A stretch of DNA of 64,000 bases, taken from the NCBI GenBank assembly GCA_934272845.1, contig CAKQSF010000007.1, positions 1 through 64,000 on the forward strand. The letters run 5' to 3'. Position 1 is the stretch's first letter. Every line of letters starts with the position of its first letter. Positions 27,990 to 36,678 of this stretch are shown here, in pieces. Under the pieces are notes generated by a model. The model did not search any database. It was not told the DNA's origin and worked only from the letters and a program-made list of their open reading frames with translations. The stretch is from an uncultured Prevotella sp. (GTDB taxonomy: Bacteria; Bacteroidota; Bacteroidia; Bacteroidales; Bacteroidaceae). The position numbers and the translations under genes are program-made.

Positions 27990-28024
27990 ATCGCAAACCC
28001 ACCCAATCATTTATCATCTGCCCA

Positions 28025-28714
28025 GTGAAGACTTCTGAATTTATGCGTAAATTGGCATGCAAGTCACTATGGATGAACCTTGTCGCAATGGCTGCTGTCA
28101 TCGTTTTCCTCATCTTAGGAACAGAATTAGCGATGAACATCTACACGCACCATGGTGAGTCCATTTCCGTGCCCGACGTGAGAAAGCACTCTTACGAAGC
28201 CTCACTGAAGGTATTAGAAGACCTTGGATTCGAGGTCATCATCAATGATACCGGCTACGTCAAGAACCTTCCCCCCGGGACAATACTCGACCAACTGCCG
28301 ACTCCTGGCACAAAGGTGAAGAGCGGACGCATCATTTACCTTACCGTCAACGCCACCGACTCACCAACACTCATCATGCCAGACATCATAGACAACTGCT
28401 CACTGCGCGAGGCAATGGCACGCCTTACAGCCCTCGGCTTCAAGTTAGGACAGACACAATTCGTACCTGGCGAGAAAGACTGGGTATACGGAATACTCGT
28501 TAACGGTAAGAACGTATCAGCAGGAGACAGAATATCTATCGAAAGCAAACTCATTATACAGGCTGGCAATGGTCAACGTGACGCTGCCGACTCAATATAC
28601 ATGACCGATACGCACGATGACTATTATGAGTCTGAAGAGTATATGGGAGAAGAGAACAAGGCTGACGCAACAGAGTCACGCGACAATGGAGACGATTTTG
28701 AAATCGTTGAATAA
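28025..28714 (+). CDS. PASTA domain membrane protein
   Basis: A 229-residue protein with one N-terminal membrane helix (LVAMAAVIVFLILGTELAMN) and about three PASTA repeats, for example VPDVRKHSYEASLKVLEDLG, then MPDIIDNCSLREAMARLTAL, ending in an acidic tail. PASTA domains bind peptidoglycan or muropeptides. I propose the GTG at 28025 (reading KTSEFMRKLACKSLWMNL), because related proteins start with a comparable segment before the helix; the ATG at 28043 is the alternative. There is no kinase domain, as is usual for this Bacteroidetes type. It lies directly upstream of an rluD-type gene and ddl. Confidence 0.8.
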   Translation: MKTSEFMRKLACKSLWMNLVAMAAVIVFLILGTELAMNIYTHHGESISVPDVRKHSYEASLKVLEDLGFEVIINDTGYVKNLPPGTILDQLPTPGTKVKSGRIIYLTVNATDSPTLIMPDIIDNCSLREAMARLTALGFKLGQTQFVPGEKDWVYGILVNGKNVSAGDRISIESKLIIQAGNGQRDAADSIYMTDTHDDYYESEEYMGEENKADATESRDNGDDFEIVE

Positions 28715-28744
28715 TGAAACAGCAGTACTGTTCCATAATATCTT

Positions 28745-29827
28745 ATGAAAGAAGAATACGACATAGAAGACTTTAACGAACTGGAACTTGGCGAGGAAAC
28801 TCCAATTTCAGCAGACGAAAATGCCCTTTACGAGCATTTCAGATGCGAAGTGGATCCTGGTCAGGTTCCTGTTCGTATAGATAAGTACCTCTTTGAGAGG
28901 ATGCAACACTCATCACGCAACCGCATTCAAGCGGCTGCCGAGGCTGGATACATACACGTTAACAACCGCCCCGTAAAGTCTAACTACAAGGTTAGACCTG
29001 GCGATGTCATCACGCTCATGCTGCATCAGCCCAAGCACGACACCACCATCTACCCTGAAGACATACCGCTCAACATCGTTTACGAAGACGATGTACTGAT
29101 GGTTATCAACAAACCCGCGGGCATGGTGGTGCATCCTGGTGCAGGCAACTTCCACGGAACCCTCATCAATGCCGTGGCTTGGCACATGAAAGACGTGCCC
29201 GACTTTGACCCTAACTCCCCCGAAGTGGGACTAGTTCACCGCATAGACAAAGACACAAGCGGACTGCTTGTGGTGGCAAAGACCCCCGACGCTAAGTCGA
29301 ACCTCGGCAAACAGTTCTTCCATCACAACACACACCGCTCCTACAACTGCCTCGTTTGGGGACACTTCACGGAAGACAGCGGACGCATAGAAGGCAACAT
29401 CACACGCGATCCTAAGGACCGTCTGCGCATGACAGTGGCTCCAGCCGACTCAGGTATCGGCAAACCAGCAGTGACTCACTGGCGTGTTCTTGAGAAATAC
29501 GGCTACGTAACCCTCGTGGAATGTATCCTAGAGACAGGCAGAACCCACCAGATTCGTGCCCACATGAAACACATTGGGCATCCTCTCTTCGGCGATGAGC
29601 GATACGGAGGCATGGAGATACTGCGCGGACAGCGTTCGTCTTCATATAAGGCGTTCATACAAAACTGCTTCTACCTCTGTCCACGTCAGGCACTCCACGC
29701 CCGCACCCTCGGCTTCGTTCACCCCGTAACGGGTCAGCAAATGGACTTCACCAGCGAATGGCCAGAGGACTTTGCCGCATTAATAGACAAATGGAGAAAA
29801 CTAACACAAAATACAAACATACAATAA
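28745..29827 (+). CDS. rluD: RluD-type 23S rRNA pseudouridine synthase
   Basis: A 360-residue RluA/RluD-family enzyme. Residues about 45-110 form an S4 RNA-binding domain (RIDKYLFERMQHSSRNRIQA...AAEAGYIHVNNRPVK pattern), followed by the catalytic domain. The active-site aspartate is Asp168 in VHRIDKDTSGLLVVAK; DVLMVINKPAGMVVHPG and GRTHQIRAHMKHIGHPL are further signatures. RluD modifies U1911, U1915 and U1917 of 23S rRNA; close paralogues have other targets, so the exact sites are not certain. An acidic leader of about 30 residues precedes the S4 domain. ddl begins 9 bp downstream. Confidence 0.88.
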   Translation: MKEEYDIEDFNELELGEETPISADENALYEHFRCEVDPGQVPVRIDKYLFERMQHSSRNRIQAAAEAGYIHVNNRPVKSNYKVRPGDVITLMLHQPKHDTTIYPEDIPLNIVYEDDVLMVINKPAGMVVHPGAGNFHGTLINAVAWHMKDVPDFDPNSPEVGLVHRIDKDTSGLLVVAKTPDAKSNLGKQFFHHNTHRSYNCLVWGHFTEDSGRIEGNITRDPKDRLRMTVAPADSGIGKPAVTHWRVLEKYGYVTLVECILETGRTHQIRAHMKHIGHPLFGDERYGGMEILRGQRSSSYKAFIQNCFYLCPRQALHARTLGFVHPVTGQQMDFTSEWPEDFAALIDKWRKLTQNTNIQ

Positions 29828-29835
29828 AGAGTACT

Positions 29836-30828
29836 ATGAAACGTACAATAGCAGTAATCTGCGGTGGCGACTCATCAGAGCATGACGTCTCCCTGCGTTC
29901 TGGAGCAGGCATCTACTCATTTTTCAACAAAGACAACTACGATGTCTTCATCGTTGACATCAAGGGACTAGACTGGCACGTCAACCTCCCCGACGGCACC
30001 ACATCACCCATCGACCGCAACGACTTCTCATTCATTATGAACGGAGAGAAGAAGACTTTTGACTACGCATACATCACCATTCACGGCACACCAGGTGAAA
30101 ACGGTAGACTACAAGGCTACTTCGACCTTATGCGCATACCCTACTCTACAAGCGGAGTGCTCGTTGAAGCGATGACATTCGACAAGTTCGTGCTCAACAA
30201 CTACCTTCGTCAGTTCGGCGTAAGCGTAGCCGACAGCATCCTTGTTCGTTGTGGCGAGGAGAAAAACATCACCGACCAGAGTATCAAAGACACCGTGGGC
30301 TACCCATGTTTCGTTAAGCCTGCGGCAGACGGTTCAAGTTTCGGTGTGAGCAAGGTCAAGACGTATGCTGACCTCGCTCCTGCTCTTGACAAGGCGTTTC
30401 ACGAGAGTGACACCGTGATGATAGAAGGCTTCCTCGACGGAACGGAGATTTCACAGGGTGTATATAAGACCAAGAAAAAAAGCGTAGTGCTCCCTGCTAC
30501 AGAGGTGGTGACAAGCAACGAGTTCTTCGACTACGACGCTAAGTATAACGGACAGGTACAGGAGATAACTCCTGCACGCCTCTCTACTGATACCGCAGAG
30601 CGTGTGGCGAAGATTACATCTGCCATCTACGACATTCTGCACGCTAACGGAATAATACGTATTGACTACATCATCAGCAAGCAAGCCGATGGCAAGGACA
30701 AGATTAACATGCTCGAAATTAACACCACTCCAGGCATGACCGCCACATCTTTCATTCCTCAACAGGCTCGCGCCGCAGGACTGGACATGGGCGATATACT
30801 TGCAGATATTGTTGAAAACCAGTTTTAA
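29836..30828 (+). CDS. ddl: D-alanine--D-alanine ligase
   Basis: A 330-residue ATP-grasp ligase that makes D-Ala-D-Ala for peptidoglycan precursors in the cytoplasm. The start MKRTIAVICGGDSSEHDVSL shows the N-terminal GG..S.E..VSL motif. The ATP-grasp loop is KPAADGSSFGVSKV, and the metal-binding end is MLEINTTPGMTATSF. Length is typical. It completes a run with the PASTA gene and rluD. The Family 1 repeat at 30857 follows 28 bp after its stop. Confidence 0.95.
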   Translation: MKRTIAVICGGDSSEHDVSLRSGAGIYSFFNKDNYDVFIVDIKGLDWHVNLPDGTTSPIDRNDFSFIMNGEKKTFDYAYITIHGTPGENGRLQGYFDLMRIPYSTSGVLVEAMTFDKFVLNNYLRQFGVSVADSILVRCGEEKNITDQSIKDTVGYPCFVKPAADGSSFGVSKVKTYADLAPALDKAFHESDTVMIEGFLDGTEISQGVYKTKKKSVVLPATEVVTSNEFFDYDAKYNGQVQEITPARLSTDTAERVAKITSAIYDILHANGIIRIDYIISKQADGKDKINMLEINTTPGMTATSFIPQQARAAGLDMGDILADIVENQF

Positions 30829-30856
30829 GGTATTTAGTGGTTTTGTTTTTAGTTAT

Positions 30857-31084
30857 TTAGTAATATTGAAAAAATAACTTACGCGGTTTTTACCTCAGAT
30901 TGCTGAGATATTTTGGGGATATGAAGATGGAGAACTCCGTGAAACGCATGAGCCTAGCGAAGAATGCGAGCATTGTGACTGATGAATCACCACAAAATAG
31001 CCAGCAAGATGAGATAAAAAACGCGTAAGAAAACATTACTTTAACAATATAAAAATTGAATAAGTTATTTTTTTATATTACTTA
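30857..31084 (+). repeat. Family 1 inverted-terminal-repeat element, copy 1 (228 bp)
   Basis: The left end reads TTAGTAATATTGAAAAAA and then TAACTTACGC. The right end reads GTTATTTTTTTATATTACTTA, nearly its reverse complement. The interior is about 90% identical to the reverse complement of the copy at 33610-33796 and shares a core (AATGCGAGCATTGTGACTGA) with the copy at 44674-44874. No transposase. An internal 35-codon frame is described under findings. Confidence 0.7.
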
Positions 31085-31201
31085 GTTATTTTGTAGTTTA
31101 GTGGTTTAGATGATTAGTTATCAAACGACCAAACAACAAACAAGCAAACAACGAACAAGCAACTAAACAACAAAACCCCTACACCCCCAAACAACCAACC
31201 C

Positions 31202-32410
31202 ATGACCCTACACGATTTTGACGAGATACGCCCTTTCTCCGACGAAGAGATGCGTGGCGCCTTCAACAGCCTTCTTAACGACCGACAGTTCAACCACCTC
31301 ATGAAAGCCGTAGCACCATGGTTTCCACGTGGTCTGCGCAACGGTCTACTGCGACTCCTATACTGCGGAGTAAAGTCCTCACAAGACTTTCAGGTGCGCT
31401 TCATGAAGCCCATAGTCAACTTCATCATCCGCACACGCACCAATGGACTAACCTTTGGTTACGCCAAGGAACTGTCAAAGCATGGGCGTTACCTCTTCCT
31501 CTCTAACCACCGCGACATCGTTCTCGACTCCGCCTTTCTCGACGTCCTGCTCTTCAACAACAACTTCGACCGCACCGTAGAGATAGGCATCGGCGACAAC
31601 CTGCTCATCTATCCGTGGATAAAGACACTGGTAAAACTGAACAAGTCGTTCACCGTACGCCGCGGACTCACCACCCACGAGATGATGCGTTCCTCTGTAA
31701 TGATGAGCCAGTACATACACTTCGCTGTCAACGAGAAACAGGAGAACATCTGGATAGCGCAGCGTGAGGGACGCGCCAAGGACTCCGACGACCGCACACA
31801 AGACTCCGTGCTCAAGATGTTCTGCCTCGGAGCACCAGACGAACTCGTTAAAGGCGAGGGCATAACACAGGGCGCGGCGGTGATAAACGCGCTACGCCAC
31901 CTCCACATAGTGCCCCTGACCATATCCTACGAGTACGACCCCTGCGACTACCTCAAGGCAGAGGAGTTTCAGTTCAAGCGTGACGTCAAGGGATGGAAAA
32001 AGTCAAAACAAGACGATCTCGACAACATGAAGACTGGCATCCTCGGCAAGAAAGGACACGTACACTACGAGGCGGCACCGTGCATAGACGCATGGCTCGA
32101 CACCCTTGACCCCTCTTTGCCCAAGAAAGAGATCTTCCGCTTAGTGGCAGAGCACATAGACCACGAGATACACTCACGCTACCGTCTCTACCCCTGCAAC
32201 TGGATTGCCATGGATGAACTGGACGGTACCGACAACTCTGACAAGTACACCAACAAGGACAAGCAGACATTCGAGAAGTATCTGCACGGTCAGATGGCAA
32301 AGATAAAGGTGCTTAACCCCGACAACGCCTTCCTGCGTGAGCGTATGCTGACAATGTACGCTAACCCTACACGCAACTATCTCGCCGCTACCCAGAATCA
32401 TACCCACTAA
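31202..32410 (+). CDS. Glycerophospholipid acyltransferase family protein
   Basis: A 402-residue protein with the PlsC/PlsB acyltransferase motif visible as LSNHRDIVLDSAFLDVLL near residue 100 (N-H-x4-D), and a second motif WIAQREGRAKDSDD that resembles the downstream E-G-x-R block. It lacks the long N-terminal region of PlsB and has no obvious membrane helix at its ends. It probably transfers an acyl chain to a glycerolipid or amino-acid lipid at the cytoplasmic face of the membrane; the acceptor is unknown. It starts after a C/A-rich leader and is followed 4 bp later by a lipoprotein gene. Confidence 0.8.
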   Translation: MTLHDFDEIRPFSDEEMRGAFNSLLNDRQFNHLMKAVAPWFPRGLRNGLLRLLYCGVKSSQDFQVRFMKPIVNFIIRTRTNGLTFGYAKELSKHGRYLFLSNHRDIVLDSAFLDVLLFNNNFDRTVEIGIGDNLLIYPWIKTLVKLNKSFTVRRGLTTHEMMRSSVMMSQYIHFAVNEKQENIWIAQREGRAKDSDDRTQDSVLKMFCLGAPDELVKGEGITQGAAVINALRHLHIVPLTISYEYDPCDYLKAEEFQFKRDVKGWKKSKQDDLDNMKTGILGKKGHVHYEAAPCIDAWLDTLDPSLPKKEIFRLVAEHIDHEIHSRYRLYPCNWIAMDELDGTDNSDKYTNKDKQTFEKYLHGQMAKIKVLNPDNAFLRERMLTMYANPTRNYLAATQNHTH

Positions 32411-32414
32411 CACT

Positions 32415-33101
32415 ATGTTAAGAAACATACTCCCCATGACCATCATGGCAGGCACAATCGCCATCATCTCGGCTTGTGAGCACGACGCTTACGAGACGGG
32501 TGATGGCGATTTGTCGTATATGCACGCTGACTATGCCGACTTCACCATCAGCAACCACGCCGTGACATCTGCCATTACTGACAACAACTCCTCGCTGCCA
32601 CTCCCCTCCTCGCTCACCGTCAGCACCGAACTACCTGCCGACACCATGCTGCGTCGCCTTGTTCATTACAACCAGAAGGACGCCTCTACACCAATAGAGA
32701 TACTGCGCCTCACACCCGTCAGCATCGTCACCCCCCACTCCCCAAATGAAGAAGGCACGCTGCGCACCGACCCTGTGAAACTGACTGCCGCATGGCTCTC
32801 GCCCAACAAGCGATACCTAAACCTACAGTTAGGCATCATGACTGGCAACGATACCTCCCCCGACGCAGTACGCAAACTACACATCGTCAGCGACTCTACA
32901 CACACGGAGGGCAAGGGAACTGTCTTTCTCTCCCTAAGGTATGACAATGCCAACACGCCCGAATACTACACCGAGGACGTGTACCTCAGCATACCATGCC
33001 ATACCATCACCACCTCTGATGGAACACAAGCCGACACCATCAGCATTACCGTCAATACATATTCAGGAAGAATAACGAAGAATATTATAAATGAAGAATG
33101 A
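32415..33101 (+). CDS. Lipoprotein, NigD-like
   Basis: A 228-residue predicted lipoprotein: signal [20 protein letters not shown] followed by Cys21. After it comes [20 protein letters not shown], resembling the N-terminal domain of NigD-like proteins of Bacteroides. The remainder is beta-rich without catalytic motifs. NigD-like proteins were first noted with bacteriocin-like loci, but most members have no known role. Tightly spaced after the acyltransferase gene, so probably co-transcribed. The family call rests on the short N-terminal motif. Confidence 0.65.
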   Translation: MLRNILPMTIMAGTIAIISACEHDAYETGDGDLSYMHADYADFTISNHAVTSAITDNNSSLPLPSSLTVSTELPADTMLRRLVHYNQKDASTPIEILRLTPVSIVTPHSPNEEGTLRTDPVKLTAAWLSPNKRYLNLQLGIMTGNDTSPDAVRKLHIVSDSTHTEGKGTVFLSLRYDNANTPEYYTEDVYLSIPCHTITTSDGTQADTISITVNTYSGRITKNIINEE

Positions 33102-33120
33102 AGAATATATATTACACATA

Positions 33121-33216
33121 GCAAGCCAAACTACTAAACAACCAAACAACAAAACAACCAAACCACAAAACAACCAAACCACAAAACAACCAAACCACAA
33201 AACAAATCAAACAACT
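33121..33216 (+). repeat. C/A-rich tandem leader of ridA
   Basis: Tandem copies of AACCAAACCACAAAAC-type units almost free of G lie directly before the ridA start. Similar C/A-rich leaders precede argS, the acyltransferase gene at 31202 and argG. Confidence 0.65.
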
Positions 33217-33591
33217 ATGCAAAAAATTTCAACCCCCAACGCCCCTGCCGCTATAGGACCATACAGCCAGGGCATCAAATGTAACGGAATGTTGTACGCT
33301 TCAGGTCAGATCCCCCTCAACCCAGCCACAGGCACACTAGTAGAGGGTGGCATAGAGGCACAGGCACACCAAGCCTTCCAGAACGTAAAAGCCCTCGTAG
33401 AGGCTGCTGGCACCAGCATGTCAAACGTGGTAAAGGTAACAGTCTTCATGGCAGACATGAACGACTTTGCCACCGTCAACGGCATCTACGCTCAGTACTT
33501 CAGCGAACCCTACCCCGCCCGCTCCGCCGTAGCGGTAAAGTCATTACCTAAAGGCGCATTACTCGAGGTAGAAGTGATAGCGGCTTTGTAA
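33217..33591 (+). CDS. ridA: RidA family reactive-intermediate deaminase
   Basis: A 124-residue cytoplasmic protein with the YjgF/RidA signature: [12 protein letters not shown] at the N-terminus, [20 protein letters not shown] in the middle, and [20 protein letters not shown] at the end, containing the conserved Arg and Glu that bind the substrate carboxylate. It hydrolyses enamine and imine intermediates made by PLP enzymes such as threonine dehydratase. The start [10 protein letters not shown] is preferred; an upstream frame would encode only the translated C/A-rich repeat ([13 protein letters not shown]). Confidence 0.93.
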   Translation: MQKISTPNAPAAIGPYSQGIKCNGMLYASGQIPLNPATGTLVEGGIEAQAHQAFQNVKALVEAAGTSMSNVVKVTVFMADMNDFATVNGIYAQYFSEPYPARSAVAVKSLPKGALLEVEVIAAL

Positions 33592-33609
33592 ATAATGTAT
33601 GTATATAAT

Positions 33610-33796
33610 TTAGTAATGTTGTCTTACGCATTTCTTACTCTCATCTTGCTGGCTATTTTGTGAATATTCATCAGTCACGATGCTTGCATTCTTCGCTAGG
33701 CTCAGGCGTTTCACGGAGTTCTCCATCTTCATATCCCCAAAATATCTCAACAATCTGAGGTAAAAACTGCGTAAGTTATTTTTTCAACATTACTTA
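33610..33796 (-). repeat. Family 1 element, copy 2 (187 bp), inverted relative to copy 1
   Basis: Ends are TTAGTAATGTTG and CAACATTACTTA. Read on the minus strand it follows copy 1 almost base for base through the interior, with a few substitutions and a 9-10 base deletion at one end. It lies between ridA and the secreted protein gene. Confidence 0.7.
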
Positions 33797-33827
33797 TTGA
33801 TAAATGTATAATTTTAAAGAAAAAAAT

Positions 33828-33858
33828 TTGCTCAAACCAAAACAATTTCTTAACTTTG
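33828..33858 (+). promoter_or_regulatory. Promoter of the secreted protein gene at 33946
   Basis: TTG at 33828-33830 and TAACTTTG at 33851-33858 with a 20-bp spacer. Transcription would start near 33865. Confidence 0.65.
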
Positions 33859-33945
33859 CGCACATATGGTGGAATACATTTCTGAGTATGCAGAAAACAT
33901 TTCACACTGTAGGAAGGATTATAACCTAAATAAATAATAACAGGT

Positions 33946-34602
33946 ATGATAAGAAAAATACTCTTCTCTTTTATAGCGTTAGTGTGTGGATGTGTCAGCA
34001 CTATGGCTGATACGGATCTTTCAACATTATCTAATACGCTTTACTTTAAGCCAATAACAATCACTGCAGGCGAAAAGGCTAGCCTCGTTATCAATATGAA
34101 GAATAGTGAGGAAGTGCAGGCAATAGGTGGATACTTGTATCTTCCTGAAGGAATGACGGTGGCTAAAAACGAGTATGACTTGTATGGTATGCTAAGTTCA
34201 GAGCGCACAAATGCTATGCTTCATACTTTTGGTATGAATCATCTAGGAAATAATAAATACGCTTATGCATTATTCTCTCCATTAGGAAAGACATTCAGTG
34301 GCAATGATGGTGCAGTGTTCTCTATGGATATTGCTGTAGACAAGGATTTAAAGCCAGGTGATTATACTCTGTTTCTTAGAGAAATCGAATTATCAAATAG
34401 AAATGGAATAATAGGTAAACGCAGTGTGTTTGAGGGCACAGTAACCGTTGTAGCCCCAACAGGCGTTACCAACGTAAGTGCTGACGATTCTGAAGGAGCA
34501 GAAGAGATATACACCGTTGGAGGTGTAAAGATAGAAAAAGCACAAAATGGTTTCAATCTCATAAAGAAGAAGGATGGCAAAGTGATTAAGATTGCCAAGT
34601 AA
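33946..34602 (+). CDS. Secreted protein with cohesin-like fold and short C-terminal tail
   Basis: A 218-residue exported protein with signal peptide MIRKILFSFIALVCGCVSTM (cleavage near ADT). Residues about 35-165 alternate beta strands in a pattern like cohesin/CBM domains (SLVINMKNSEEVQAIGGYLY, DGAVFSMDIAVDKDLKPGDY). A linker is followed by the tail IYTVGGVKIEKAQNGFNLI ending GKVIKIAK, similar to tails on the pectinesterase and DUF4465 proteins here. No catalytic residues can be assigned. The gene stands alone behind a good promoter. Cohesin-like folds can bind other proteins or glycans, but a partner is not evident. Confidence 0.65.
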   Translation: MIRKILFSFIALVCGCVSTMADTDLSTLSNTLYFKPITITAGEKASLVINMKNSEEVQAIGGYLYLPEGMTVAKNEYDLYGMLSSERTNAMLHTFGMNHLGNNKYAYALFSPLGKTFSGNDGAVFSMDIAVDKDLKPGDYTLFLREIELSNRNGIIGKRSVFEGTVTVVAPTGVTNVSADDSEGAEEIYTVGGVKIEKAQNGFNLIKKKDGKVIKIAK

Positions 34603-34628
34603 GGCTTAGAAAAAAGGTAAAAAGAAAA

Positions 34629-34675
34629 GCCGCCGTTATCGGTTACTCCTTACGAGGGTAACGGATAACGGCGGC
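34629..34675. terminator. Strong GC-rich hairpin
   Basis: GCCGCCGTTATC (34629-34640) pairs with GATAACGGCGGC (34664-34675), and inside them GTTAC pairs with GTAAC. It lies between the secreted protein gene and the convergent CYTH gene. There is only a weak T-run afterwards. Confidence 0.6.
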
Positions 34676-34684
34676 ATCTGTTTC

Positions 34685-34799
34685 TAATGCATAATGCATA
34701 ATTCATAATTTTACTTGCTAACACGGCTTTTGTCATGTCCTTCCTTTTACCATTTCTAATTATGAATTATGCATTATGAATTATGAATTATGAATTATC
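34685..34799. repeat. ATTATGAATTATGCATTATG-type repeats
   Basis: Tandem 7- and 8-bp units (ATTATGA, ATTATGC) at 34756-34799, and the same motif inverted at 34685-34710, so the two blocks can pair. A further copy lies at 43528-43562. Confidence 0.6.
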
Positions 34800-35286
34800 T
34801 ATATTCCTCTGGCACTTCCTCTTTCCATTCACTATATGGACACTTTAGGAGGCCTTTGTTGTAGAAATGTCTGTTTCCAGACACTTCGGGTCCTAGGAAT
34901 GGAGGTTGCTCAAACGGTTCATCAACACTCTGCAGTTCCACCTCGCAGAAGAGCAATCCCTCGTTGGCTCCGTGAAACTCATCCACCTCAAACACATGCC
35001 CCTTATATGGAACAATATGTCTTACCTTCGTGACATAGCCCCCCTTACAAAGCGTAAGCATCTCACGAGCATCGATGACAGGAATCTCCCGTTCAAATTC
35101 ATAGCGTGAGATGCCACCATCTTTAGATGGTCCCTTGATGGTAAGATAAGCCTTATCGTCACGCAGACGAATGCGAACAGTGGCTCCTTTCACATCCATA
35201 TAGCCCTGTGTAATCTCTGATGACGATGTAACGAGGGCACGAAAGGAGTCATCGCGTTTAACAAGAAATTTACGTTCTATCTCCAT
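34795..35286 (-). CDS. CYTH domain protein
   Basis: A 163-residue protein starting MEIERKFLVKRDDSF, with the ExExK signature of CYTH phosphatases and class IV cyclases at Glu2, Glu4 and Lys6. Later charged strands (TVRIRLRDDKAYLTIKG, RYEFEREIPVIDA, HVFEVDEFHGANEGLLFCEV) supply the remaining tunnel residues. Stand-alone bacterial CYTH proteins of this size usually hydrolyse inorganic triphosphate or other triphosphates; cyclase activity cannot be excluded. Its stop lies next to the ATTATGA repeats. Confidence 0.88.
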   Translation of the reverse strand: MEIERKFLVKRDDSFRALVTSSSEITQGYMDVKGATVRIRLRDDKAYLTIKGPSKDGGISRYEFEREIPVIDAREMLTLCKGGYVTKVRHIVPYKGHVFEVDEFHGANEGLLFCEVELQSVDEPFEQPPFLGPEVSGNRHFYNKGLLKCPYSEWKEEVPEEYR

Positions 35287-35329
35287 TGTCTTTCAGATTA
35301 TTCACGTCCTGCAAGCAAGAAAGGTGACA

Positions 35330-35482
35330 TTAACTGTACAGTACGGCAGAGTAAATAGCAAAAATCACTCCGAGAGCCACGAGAATAGCGAATATCCAGT
35401 TGATAACGCTACGTCCTTCCTGTTCCTGTTTCTCAGCGTATGCTGCACGCTTTGCGTTTTTCTTTAGTTTGTTCTTATTCAT
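35330..35482 (-). CDS. Small single-span membrane protein (50 residues)
   Basis: A short gene reading MNKNKLKKNAKRAAYAEKQE at the start, a basic, helical cytoplasmic N-terminus. It is followed by one transmembrane helix (VINWIFAILVALGVIFAIYS) and a C-terminus of AVLYS. The ATG is at 35480-35482 and the stop at 35330-35332. It lies between prfB and the CYTH gene on the same strand. The clean positive-inside layout and standard codon usage support a real gene. I do not recognise a named family. Confidence 0.6.
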   Translation of the reverse strand: MNKNKLKKNAKRAAYAEKQEQEGRSVINWIFAILVALGVIFAIYSAVLYS

Positions 35483-35496
35483 AGTTGTTTGGGTAT

Positions 35497-35550
35497 TTAG
35501 TGACGTTAAAAAAAATAATTTGGTACAATTTCTTTTTTCTCCGTCACTTA
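35497..35550. repeat. Family 1 miniature copy (54 bp)
   Basis: Left end TTAGTGACGTTAAAAAAAA, right end TTTTTTCTCCGTCACTTA. These are the same ends as the 201-bp copy at 44674-44874 with almost the whole interior missing, including a shared TTGGTACAATTT motif after the left end. Confidence 0.6.
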
Positions 35551-36660
35551 TTTATTATTTATCTCCATTAGGTATGCCTTGATAAAGCCATCGAGTTTTC
35601 CGTCCATCACAGCATCCACGTCTGATGTCTGGTAGTTAGTGCGGTGATCCTTTACTCGTTTATCATCGAATACGTATGAGCGTATCTGGCTGCCCCATTC
35701 TATCTTCATTTTGCCTGCTTCTATGGCTGCTTGCGCTTCCATTCGCTTCTTCATGGCGCGGTCATAGAGTTGTGATTTCAACAGTCGCATAGCGTTTTCA
35801 CGATTCTGCTGCTGCTTACGGCTCTCAGTATTGGCAATGAGTATCTCCTCCTCCTCACCAGTGTCAGGGTCTTGATACATGTATCGCAGACGCACTCCGG
35901 TCTCCACCTTGTTTACGTTCTGACCGCCTGCACCGCCAGAACGGAACGTATCCCACGAGATGCGTGCAGGGTCTACCTCTACCTCTATAGAGTCGTCAAT
36001 AAGTGGTGTCACGAATACAGAGGCAAAACTCGTCATTCTTTTACCCTGAGCGTTGTATGGACTCACACGAACCAGACGGTGAACGCCATTCTCTGACTTC
36101 AGATAACCATAGGCATATTCTCCACCTTCTATCTCCATCGTGACAGATTTTATGCCAGCCTCATCACCTTCCAAGAGGTCAACGATGGTCACTTTATAGC
36201 CACCCTTCTCCGCCCAGCGCATGTACATACGCATAAGCATCTGCGCCCAGTCCTGCGCTTCTGTACCGCCAGCGCCCGAGTTAATCTTCAATACAGCGTC
36301 CATTGGGTCTTCCTCCTGACGCAACATATTCTTCAGTTCAAGCGATTCTATCGCCTTCAGTGCTCTGTCATAGGCAGCGTCAACCTCCTCTTCGGTCACC
36401 ATCTCGTCACGATAGAACTCCACGCTCAACTGCAGTTCGTCGGCAGCGGTGCGCACCTCGTCGTAACCATCAATCCATTTCTTTAGGTCGCCAACCACCT
36501 TCATCTGTTTTCGTGCCCTTTCAGGGTCATCCCAAAAGTCTGGTGCCTGTGTGCGGAGATCCTCCTCCTCATATGCTATGCGCTTTTTGTCTATGTCAAG
36601 GTATCGAGCCAGCGCATCAGCACGATCCATAATGTCCTTCTGTTGATCTTGTGTTATCAT
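35548..36660 (-). CDS. prfB: Peptide chain release factor 2
   Basis: A 370-residue class I release factor that recognises UAA and UGA and triggers peptide release. The GGQ hydrolysis loop is RSGGAGGQNVNKVET, and the codon-recognition loop is represented by VRVSPYNAQGKRMTSF. Unlike prfB of many bacteria, the frame is continuous from MITQDQQKD: where E. coli has the CTTTGA shift site, the DNA here reads CTTGAC (within YLDIDKK), so no programmed frameshift is needed. Its stop region touches the Family 1 miniature repeat. Confidence 0.95.
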   Translation of the reverse strand: MITQDQQKDIMDRADALARYLDIDKKRIAYEEEDLRTQAPDFWDDPERARKQMKVVGDLKKWIDGYDEVRTAADELQLSVEFYRDEMVTEEEVDAAYDRALKAIESLELKNMLRQEEDPMDAVLKINSGAGGTEAQDWAQMLMRMYMRWAEKGGYKVTIVDLLEGDEAGIKSVTMEIEGGEYAYGYLKSENGVHRLVRVSPYNAQGKRMTSFASVFVTPLIDDSIEVEVDPARISWDTFRSGGAGGQNVNKVETGVRLRYMYQDPDTGEEEEILIANTESRKQQQNRENAMRLLKSQLYDRAMKKRMEAQAAIEAGKMKIEWGSQIRSYVFDDKRVKDHRTNYQTSDVDAVMDGKLDGFIKAYLMEINNK

Positions 36661-36678
36661 CTATAAACGGTATAATCG

